Of a DNA stretch of 12,984 nt, positions 7,883 through 12,984 are shown piece by piece. The notes under the pieces are model-generated. The model did not search any database. It worked only from the letters and a program-made list of their open reading frames with translations, and was not told the origin of the DNA. The stretch covers positions 572 to 13,555 of the forward strand of contig DOMR01000238.1 of NCBI GenBank assembly GCA_003509845.1. The letters run 5' to 3'. Source of the DNA: Chitinophagaceae bacterium (GTDB taxonomy: Bacteria > Bacteroidota > Bacteroidia > Chitinophagales > Chitinophagaceae). The translations under genes and the position numbers were made by a program. Within the stretch, counting starts at the first letter, position 1, and every line of letters begins with the position of its first letter.

Positions 7883-7898
7883 GTTAGCCGTAGCTAAC
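7883..7898. other. Short perfect hairpin upstream of the orphan terminator
   Basis: GTTAGC-CGTA-GCTAAC is a perfect 6-bp stem with a 4-nt loop, in the gap between the TatD-family and deacetylase genes. Together with the terminator 46 nt downstream it may be part of a small plus-strand transcript; on its own it says little. Confidence 0.45.
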
Positions 7899-7943
7899 GC
7901 CATCTAAATACAAAAAGGTTTTTTATAGGGTACGGATTATACG

Positions 7944-7971
7944 GCCGAGGTTTCTACCTTGGCTTTTTTTT
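7944..7971 (+). terminator. Intrinsic terminator on the plus strand without an obvious gene
   Basis: GCCGAGG (7944-7950) pairs with CCTTGGC (7957-7963), seven pairs including one G-U, around a 6-nt loop, and is followed directly by eight T residues (7964-7971). This is the classical rho-independent form on the plus strand. Both flanking genes are on the minus strand, and the nearest upstream plus-strand gene ends at 6826. On the minus strand the hairpin is not followed by a U-tract, so it does not fit as a terminator for the deacetylase gene. Confidence 0.75.
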
Positions 7972-7979
7972 GCACCTAA

Positions 7980-8609
7980 TTAATTAGAAGTAATGGCCTC
8001 GAATCGATAACCTAATGTGCTAAAATAATTAAGCACTAATGGCAAGGCAATATGTAAACGATCCCAAGCTTTTGCACTGTCGTGAAAAACAATTATAGAA
8101 CCCGGCCCTGCATTTTTAATCACATTTTTAGCGCATTGTTCTCCTGTAATTTTAGTATCAAAATCGGCACTCAACACATCCCACATAATTATTTGTTGTG
8201 GCAAACTGGCATCTGATTTTATACTTTTAATTTGACAACGCTTGATGCGACCATAGGGCGGCCTAAATAAATCGGATGCAATTAAACTGGCCGCACTTTT
8301 AATATTATTTATATAATCATCTGTTCCCACTTTCCATCCATTTAAATGATCATAGGTATGATTTCCAACGGCATGCCCATGTTGTAAAACGGACTCGTAT
8401 ATATTAGGATAGGAAAGTACATTATTCCCAATGCAGAAAAAAGTTGCCTTGGCATTATATTTATTTAATTGTTCTAGCACAAAAGGCGTTGCACAAGGAT
8501 GCGGCCCGTCATCAAAACTGAGATAAATCACCTTTTCATTGGCAGGTTTTCGCCAAATGCAATTTGGATAAATTGCCCTAAGCCAAAAAGGTGTTTTAAT
8601 CAAATACAT
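7980..8609 (-). CDS. Polysaccharide deacetylase family protein (NodB domain)
   Basis: A 209-aa carbohydrate esterase family 4-type enzyme, expected to remove N- or O-acetyl groups from a polysaccharide such as peptidoglycan or chitin-like polymers. All five NodB motifs are visible: SFDDGP (31-36, metal and base Asp), NHTYDH with His84 and His88, RPPYG (116-120), MWDVLSADFD (142-151) and IVFHD with His176. No signal peptide is evident; the N-terminus MYLIKTPFWLRAIYP is mildly hydrophobic, so the location is uncertain. I chose the ATG at 8609; an in-frame TTG two codons upstream has no special support. A perfect TAnnTTTG box sits only 4 nt before this ATG, so the transcript could be nearly leaderless. 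It is divergent from gltX. The true substrate is unknown. Confidence 0.92.
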   Translation of the reverse strand: MYLIKTPFWLRAIYPNCIWRKPANEKVIYLSFDDGPHPCATPFVLEQLNKYNAKATFFCIGNNVLSYPNIYESVLQHGHAVGNHTYDHLNGWKVGTDDYINNIKSAASLIASDLFRPPYGRIKRCQIKSIKSDASLPQQIIMWDVLSADFDTKITGEQCAKNVIKNAGPGSIIVFHDSAKAWDRLHIALPLVLNYFSTLGYRFEAITSN

Positions 8610-8612
8610 ACC

Positions 8613-8620
8613 CAAAGATA
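8613..8620 (-). promoter_or_regulatory. Putative -7 box of the deacetylase gene
   Basis: Read on the minus strand this is TATCTTTG, an exact TAnnTTTG match. Its last base is only 4 nt before the A of the ATG at 8609, so transcription would begin at or just before the start codon. It is the mirror image of the gltX box at 8647-8654. Confidence 0.4.
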
Positions 8621-8646
8621 AATAGTTCTTTTGCCCAATTGAATAT

Positions 8647-8654
8647 TATCTTTG
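8647..8654 (+). promoter_or_regulatory. Putative -7 box of gltX
   Basis: TATCTTTG matches TAnnTTTG exactly and ends 17 nt before the gltX ATG, implying a leader of about 10-15 nt. A TTC at 8626-8628 lies near the expected -33 position but is not a clean TTG. Confidence 0.5.
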
Positions 8655-8671
8655 TGTAAATAGTTTATAGC

Positions 8672-10207
8672 ATGGATTCAAAGGTCAGAGTAAGGTTTGC
8701 GCCCTCTCCTACAGGCGGGTTACATATAGGCGGGGTAAGAACCGTTTTATTTAATTATTTATTTGCAAAACATCATGGTGGGGAGTTTATATTAAGAATT
8801 GAGGATACCGACCAGTCTCGTTTCGTGCCTGGTGCAGAGCAATATATTATGGACACATTAGCTTGGTGCGGCTTATCCCCAGATGAAAGCCCAGCAGTGG
8901 GTGGCGCCTATGCGCCCTATCGACAAAGCGAACGCAAACATTTGTATAAAAAATATGCAGACCAACTCATTGCTGACGGCTATGCTTATTATGCATTTGA
9001 TACCCCTGCTGATTTGGAAAACAAAAGAAACGAAATCCCCAATTTCCAATACAATAAGGCACATCGCAAGGAAATGAAAAATTCTATTTCATTAAGCGAA
9101 AATGAAGTGAATGATTTATTAAAAAATAATACGCCCTATGTAGTAAGAATTATCATGCCGGAACAAGAAACTTTGTCCTTTGATGATTTAATTCGCGGTG
9201 AAGTTTCCTTTGATACAAGTACGGTAGATGATAAAGTTTTATTAAAAGCAGATGGTATGCCAACTTATCATTTAGCTGTGGTGGTGGATGATCATTTAAT
9301 GAAAATTACACATGCTTTTCGTGGAGAGGAATGGCTTCCAAGCGCACCCGTTCATATTTTACTTTGGAAATATTTATTTGGCTTAAATCATATGCCGCAA
9401 TGGGCACATTTGCCATTGATATTAAAACCGGAAGGACATGGAAAATTAAGCAAGCGTGATGGAGAAAGATTAGGCTTTCCCGTATTTGCTATGGATTGGA
9501 TGGACCCCAATACAAAAGAACAAACCATTGGATTTAAAGAAAGAGGATTCCTTCCTGAAGCATTAATCAATTTATTAGCTTTATTAGGATGGAATGATGG
9601 TACGGATAAAGAAATTTTTAGCATCGACGAATTAATTGCGCAATTTTCACTAGAGCGTGTTCATAAAGGTGGTGCGAAATTTGATTACGAAAAAGCAAAA
9701 TGGTTCAACCAAGAATGGATCAAGAAGACAGACAATGATCAACTCGCTACATTAGTAAAACCATTTTATGATGATGCACAAATTGAAGTTCACGAGCCCG
9801 CCTATTTGGTCAAAGTAATCGGACTTATAAAAGACAGGTGTCATTTACTAACCGATTTCATTACCCAAGGCAGTTTCTTTTTCAAAGCACCAACAGAGAT
9901 TGACACAGCGTCCATACTAACAAAATGGGAGGAGAAAAAGCAAGCCTTTTTTACCGCATTGACTGCCGATTATGAAGCAATGATCAGTAAGGGCGATACC
10001 CATCCAATAGCGGCTGATCTTGAAATACATTTTAAAGCCCTTGCCGCAACCCATGAAATAAAACCAGGTGACCTTATGTTGCCTTTTAGAATCATGTTAG
10101 TGGGTGGTAAATTTGGACCAGGTGTTTTTGAAATCATTCAGGCTATTGAATTAAAAGACGCCAAAGAAAGAATCGCGTATAGTTTGAAATTACTTTCCAA
10201 TAAATAA
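8672..10207 (+). CDS. gltX: Glutamyl-tRNA synthetase
   Basis: A 511-aa class I aminoacyl-tRNA synthetase that charges tRNA-Glu in the cytoplasm. The HIGH-type motif is HIGG at 18-21 within APSPTGGLHIGG, preceded by the conserved N-terminal VRVRFA. The KMSKS-type motif is KLSKR at 258-262. Other signatures are RIEDTDQSR (42-50), PTYHLAVVVDDHLM (197-210) and HAFRGEEWLPS (214-224). The CxC-type zinc site found in some bacterial GluRS enzymes is absent: the corresponding segment reads YAYYAFDTP. The C-terminal anticodon-binding domain is complete. The length is normal for Bacteroidota. The ATG at 8672 follows a TAnnTTTG box. The B12-binding gene begins 23 nt after the stop, so the two are probably cotranscribed. 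I saw no discriminating evidence about tRNA-Gln charging. Confidence 0.98.
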   Translation: MDSKVRVRFAPSPTGGLHIGGVRTVLFNYLFAKHHGGEFILRIEDTDQSRFVPGAEQYIMDTLAWCGLSPDESPAVGGAYAPYRQSERKHLYKKYADQLIADGYAYYAFDTPADLENKRNEIPNFQYNKAHRKEMKNSISLSENEVNDLLKNNTPYVVRIIMPEQETLSFDDLIRGEVSFDTSTVDDKVLLKADGMPTYHLAVVVDDHLMKITHAFRGEEWLPSAPVHILLWKYLFGLNHMPQWAHLPLILKPEGHGKLSKRDGERLGFPVFAMDWMDPNTKEQTIGFKERGFLPEALINLLALLGWNDGTDKEIFSIDELIAQFSLERVHKGGAKFDYEKAKWFNQEWIKKTDNDQLATLVKPFYDDAQIEVHEPAYLVKVIGLIKDRCHLLTDFITQGSFFFKAPTEIDTASILTKWEEKKQAFFTALTADYEAMISKGDTHPIAADLEIHFKALAATHEIKPGDLMLPFRIMLVGGKFGPGVFEIIQAIELKDAKERIAYSLKLLSNK

Positions 10208-10230
10208 TGTAAATTGTAGTAACACTTAAC

Positions 10231-10641
10231 ATGAGTAATGTGAAACCCATAAGAGTATTAGTCGCCAAAGTTGGATTAGACGGACATGACCGTGGCGCTA
10301 AAATTATTGCAACCGCTTTAAGAGATGCCGGAATGGAAGTCATTTATACTGGCCTTCGCCAAAGTCCTGAAATGGTGGTACAAGCTGCCTTACAGGAAGA
10401 TGTGGACGCGATAGGTATTAGTATTTTATCTGGCGCACATATGACCGTTTTTCCAAAAGTTTACAAACTAATGCAGGAAAAAGGATTGACAAATGTATTA
10501 CTAACAGGTGGCGGAATTATACCTGAACAAGATAGTATTGTTTTAAGAGAGATGGGTATTGGTACCTTATTTGCACCTGGCACTAATACCACTGATATCG
10601 CAACCTATATTCGAGATTGGGTGGCGAAACACAAAAAATAA
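10231..10641 (+). CDS. Stand-alone cobalamin-binding subunit of an acyl-CoA mutase
   Basis: A 136-aa protein made only of the B12-binding Rossmann-like domain found at the C-terminus of methylmalonyl-CoA mutase. The base-off/His-on motif DxHxxG is present as GLDGHDRG (Asp17, His19 as the axial cobalt ligand, Gly22). The SxL motif is GISILSG with Ser64 and Leu66, and LTGGG lies at 91-95. Family knowledge: free-standing versions are small subunits that pair with a separate large catalytic chain (methylmalonyl-, isobutyryl-, ethylmalonyl- or 2-hydroxyisobutyryl-CoA mutase). No large subunit is in this window, so which isomerisation it serves is open. It lies 23 nt after gltX and 27 nt before an enoyl-CoA hydratase gene, which fits acyl-CoA metabolism. 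The length is normal for the small-subunit form, and nothing suggests it is a truncated fragment. Confidence 0.9.
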   Translation: MSNVKPIRVLVAKVGLDGHDRGAKIIATALRDAGMEVIYTGLRQSPEMVVQAALQEDVDAIGISILSGAHMTVFPKVYKLMQEKGLTNVLLTGGGIIPEQDSIVLREMGIGTLFAPGTNTTDIATYIRDWVAKHKK

Positions 10642-10646
10642 GGTGC

Positions 10647-10668
10647 AATAAAAATTAAATTTTTTATT
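10647..10668. promoter_or_regulatory. A/T inverted repeat abutting the enoyl-CoA hydratase start
   Basis: AATAAAAA (10647-10654) and TTTTTATT (10661-10668) are perfectly complementary around a 6-nt loop, and the second arm touches the ATG at 10669. A shifted alternative pairs 10650-10656 with 10658-10664. It could tune translation initiation, but an all-A/T stem is weak and may be chance. Confidence 0.25.
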
Positions 10669-11448
10669 ATGTCGTTTCAAACTTTGTTTACAAAATTAGA
10701 AGACCACACCTTAATTATCACCATTAACCGTCCAGACGTTTTAAATGCGTTGAATAAACAAGTCATCAATGATTTAGATGCGGTTATGGATCGCGTATAT
10801 AAATTTCCAGAAATTAAAAGTGTGGTTATCACCGGCGCAGGACTTAAAAGCTTCGTAGCTGGTGCAGATATAAAAGAATTTGAATCCTTAACCAAAGAGC
10901 AAGCAATAGCGGTTGCAAAAAGAGGACAAGCCGTATTCTCAAAAATTGAGCATTGTCCGAAACCAGTGGTTGCTTGTGTAAACGGATTTGCATTGGGTGG
11001 TGGGTGCGAATTAGCCATGAGTTGCCATTTTGTGATTGCATCGGAAAGCGCCACTTTTGGCCAGCCTGAAGTAAACCTAGGGATTATGGTCGGTTATGGT
11101 GGCTCGCAAAGATTAACCCAAAGAGTAGGCAAAGGCAGGGCCATGGAATTAATCATTACAGGTAAAACCATTAATGCAACACAGGCCATGAATTATGGCT
11201 TAGCCAACTATGTGGTTCCGCAAAGCGAATTATTAGATAAAGCCTTTTCTATATTAAGGGTATGTCATCAAAAATCTCCGATTGCTGTGGGTAACTCCAT
11301 TAAAGCCATTAATGCAGTGTGGGATGAGCAAGTTAACGGCTATGATGTGGAAGCCAACTTGTTTGGAGAATGTTTTGTCACCGATGATTGCAAAGAAGGA
11401 ATACAAGCATTTATAGATAAAAGGAAACCTGTTTTCAAAGGACATTAA
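10669..11448 (+). CDS. Enoyl-CoA hydratase/isomerase family protein (crotonase)
   Basis: A 259-aa crotonase-fold enzyme expected to add water across trans-2-enoyl-CoA thioesters in fatty-acid or branched-chain amino-acid breakdown. The oxyanion-hole segments are SFVAGADI (61-68, Ala64) and GFALGGGCELAMSC (106-119, Gly111). Both glutamates needed for hydration are present: Glu114 in GGGCEL and Glu134 in FGQPEVNLG, which favours a true hydratase over an isomerase or dehalogenase relative. The conserved GGSQRLTQRVGK follows at 144-155. The ATG at 10669 is the only sensible start. It follows the B12-binding gene by 27 nt, so it is likely the third gene of the gltX transcript. Substrate chain length is not deducible; 3-hydroxypropionyl/crotonyl-type and longer-chain substrates both remain possible. 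Confidence 0.93.
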   Translation: MSFQTLFTKLEDHTLIITINRPDVLNALNKQVINDLDAVMDRVYKFPEIKSVVITGAGLKSFVAGADIKEFESLTKEQAIAVAKRGQAVFSKIEHCPKPVVACVNGFALGGGCELAMSCHFVIASESATFGQPEVNLGIMVGYGGSQRLTQRVGKGRAMELIITGKTINATQAMNYGLANYVVPQSELLDKAFSILRVCHQKSPIAVGNSIKAINAVWDEQVNGYDVEANLFGECFVTDDCKEGIQAFIDKRKPVFKGH

Positions 11449-11483
11449 CCCTTTTTTACCCGAATTTAATACACCCAACTGAC

Positions 11484-11499
11484 GCAATTTTATAATTGC
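11484..11499. promoter_or_regulatory. Inverted repeat in the fumC promoter spacer
   Basis: GCAATT and AATTGC form a perfect 6-bp inverted repeat separated by TTAT. It ends 5 nt before the TAnnTTTG box of fumC, where a bound repressor would block RNA polymerase. Candidate operator; no regulator is identified. Confidence 0.35.
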
Positions 11500-11504
11500 T
11501 GTAG

Positions 11505-11512
11505 TACCTTTG
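11505..11512 (+). promoter_or_regulatory. Putative -7 box of fumC
   Basis: TACCTTTG matches TAnnTTTG exactly and ends 20 nt before the fumC ATG at 11533. A CTGAC at 11479-11483 lies near the -33 region but is imperfect. It implies that fumC has its own promoter rather than depending only on the gltX transcript. Confidence 0.5.
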
Positions 11513-11532
11513 TGCTATCAAAATTTTACGAT

Positions 11533-12927
11533 ATGGAATACAGAATCGAGAAAGATACCATGGGCGAAGTAAAAGTACCTTCCCATGTTTATTGGGGTGC
11601 GCAGACACAAAGAAGTATTGAAAATTTCAAAATAGCACAAGACATTAATAGAATGCCGAAAGAAATTATTCGCGCATTTGCTTACTTAAAAAAAGCAGCA
11701 GCTTTAACCAATTGCGACGCTGGTGTTTTACCCAAAGAAAAATGCGATTTAATTGGACAAGTATGTGACGAAATATTAGCCGGTAAATTAGATGATCAAT
11801 TTCCTTTAGTCGTATGGCAAACAGGTAGTGGTACCCAAAGCAATATGAACATGAACGAAGTAATTGCTTATCGTGCGCATGTTATCAATGGAGGAAGCTT
11901 ATTAGATCATGATAAATTTATACACCCGAATGATGATGTAAATAAATCACAATCCTCTAACGATACTTTCCCAACAGCCATGCATATTGCGGCTTACCAA
12001 ATTTTAAAAGAAATAACCATTCCAGGTATTACTACTTTAAAAAATACATTGGATGCGAAGAGTGCCGATTTCATGCATATTGTAAAAATTGGTCGTACCC
12101 ATTTTATGGATGCAACACCACTTACCTTAGGGCAAGAAATTAGTGGATATGCAAGCCAATTAAAGCATGGCTTAAAAGCCATTGAAAATACATTAGCGCA
12201 CTTAAGTGAATTAGCATTAGGTGGCACTGCAGTGGGTACGGGTATTAATACACCCAAAGGGTATTCAGAAAATGTAGCAAAGCATATTGCTAAGCTCACA
12301 GGACTTCCATTTATCACTGCTGAAAATAAATTTGAAGCACTCGCGGCACATGATGCAATTGTTGAATCACATGGCGCATTAAAAACAGTAGCCGTAAGCT
12401 TAATGAAAATCGCCAACGATGTGCGTATGCTTTCTTCAGGACCAAGAAGTGGAATTGGCGAAATTTTTATTCCTGACAATGAACCAGGATCTTCCATCAT
12501 GCCTGGCAAAGTGAATCCTACCCAATCTGAAGCATTAACTATGATTGCAGCACAGGTAATGGGCAATGATGTTGCCATTAATATTGGCGGCTCCATGGGT
12601 CACTTTGAATTGAACGTATTTAAACCAGTCATGATTTATAATTTCTTACATAGTGCAAGATTAATTGGAGATGGCTGTATGAGCTTCAATGAAAAATGCG
12701 CGATTGGTTTAGCACCGATCGAAGCTAATATCAATAAGCACGTGAACAATAGTTTAATGTTAGTGACCTCATTAAATACAAAAATTGGTTATTACAAATC
12801 GGCAGAGATCGCACAAAAAGCACATAAGGAAGGAACCACATTAAAAGAAATGGCGGTGAAATTAGGCTACGTTACCCCTGAAGAATTTGATGCATGGGTC
12901 ATCCCTAAAGATATGGTCGGGTTGTAA
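11533..12927 (+). CDS. fumC: Class II fumarate hydratase
   Basis: A 464-aa fumarase that interconverts fumarate and L-malate in the TCA cycle; iron-independent homotetramer by family. Signatures seen are TGSGTQSNMNMNEVIA (97-112), SQSSNDTFPTAMH (139-151), GRTHFMDATPLTLGQE (187-202, with the Thr189-His190 active-site pair) and the fumarase/lyase signature GSSIMPGKVNP (319-329) with the flexible-loop catalytic Ser320 or Ser321. The TGSGT and full SS-loop contexts favour fumarase over aspartase. I chose the ATG at 11533; an upstream in-frame GTG at 11512 overlaps the promoter box and gives residues not expected at the N-terminus. It lies 84 nt after the enoyl-CoA hydratase stop, with its own TAnnTTTG box and an inverted repeat upstream. 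The length is normal. The last 57 nt of the window after the stop hold no feature I can support. Confidence 0.97.
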   Translation: MEYRIEKDTMGEVKVPSHVYWGAQTQRSIENFKIAQDINRMPKEIIRAFAYLKKAAALTNCDAGVLPKEKCDLIGQVCDEILAGKLDDQFPLVVWQTGSGTQSNMNMNEVIAYRAHVINGGSLLDHDKFIHPNDDVNKSQSSNDTFPTAMHIAAYQILKEITIPGITTLKNTLDAKSADFMHIVKIGRTHFMDATPLTLGQEISGYASQLKHGLKAIENTLAHLSELALGGTAVGTGINTPKGYSENVAKHIAKLTGLPFITAENKFEALAAHDAIVESHGALKTVAVSLMKIANDVRMLSSGPRSGIGEIFIPDNEPGSSIMPGKVNPTQSEALTMIAAQVMGNDVAINIGGSMGHFELNVFKPVMIYNFLHSARLIGDGCMSFNEKCAIGLAPIEANINKHVNNSLMLVTSLNTKIGYYKSAEIAQKAHKEGTTLKEMAVKLGYVTPEEFDAWVIPKDMVGL

Positions 12928-12984
12928 TCATTAAGTTTTAGAGTTGAATATTGTATTTCACTCCTGAACTTTGAGCCATAGCGT

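Noticed and set aside
7860..7971. A tRNA or known small RNA in the gap between the TatD-family and deacetylase genes.
   Set aside because: No T-arm, anticodon arm or acceptor pairing could be drawn, and no known RNA family was recognised; only the terminator and one hairpin are supported.
11437..11457. A possible terminator after the enoyl-CoA hydratase gene (AAAGG with CCTTT, then T residues).
   Set aside because: The stem is only five pairs with an 8-nt loop, overlaps the stop codon, and leaves just three T after the stem.
11994..12596. A long open frame of about 200 codons on the minus strand inside fumC.
   Set aside because: It is antisense to a highly conserved enzyme gene and shows no family motif. 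The same reasoning excludes the antisense frames inside the SusC-like gene, gltX and the enoyl-CoA hydratase gene.
12938..12984. Minus-strand reading frames at the right edge that could be the 3' end of a convergent gene (one ends with TAA at 12938-12940, another with TGA at 12958-12960).
   Set aside because: Only 8-14 codons are visible, two frames compete, and neither shows a recognisable C-terminus.

Overview
The window looks like a chromosomal segment of a Bacteroidota bacterium, most likely a Chitinophagaceae relative (inference). The evidence is a SusC/SusD outer-membrane pair, A/T-rich coding sequence with TAA/TAG stops, start codons without a Shine-Dalgarno sequence, and promoter boxes of the Bacteroidota form TAnnTTTG a short distance before several genes. 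There is no rRNA, tRNA, CRISPR array, transposase or phage gene.

Layout. Positions 25-737 carry a minus-strand secreted SGNH/GDSL-type hydrolase with a hairpin repeat beyond its 3' end. Positions 977-6826 are a tight plus-strand operon: a SusC-like TonB-dependent transporter, a SusD-like lipoprotein, and a lipoprotein with two IPT/TIG domains plus a C-terminal beta-sandwich-like region that is probably a surface glycan-binding protein. The operon contains no glycoside hydrolase, polysaccharide lyase, sigma factor or sensor. Positions 6855-7008 form a non-coding cluster of stem-loops that ends in a second copy of the repeat at 25-56. A TatD-family metal-dependent hydrolase and a NodB-type polysaccharide deacetylase follow on the minus strand. 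Between them lies a strong plus-strand intrinsic terminator that no visible plus-strand gene needs.

From 8672 to the end is a plus-strand housekeeping block. It holds glutamyl-tRNA synthetase (gltX), a stand-alone B12-binding mutase subunit and an enoyl-CoA hydratase (gaps of 23 and 27 nt, probably one transcript), then class II fumarase (fumC) with its own promoter. The mutase subunit, hydratase and fumarase all fit acyl-CoA/propionate and TCA-cycle metabolism, but the large catalytic mutase subunit is not in the window.

The genes are mostly ordinary. The features that invite a second look are non-coding: the 3'-end repeat pair, the composite structured element at 6855-7008, the orphan terminator at 7944-7971, and the divergent identical promoter boxes at 8613-8654. 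I did not find convincing evidence of a wholly new multi-gene system.
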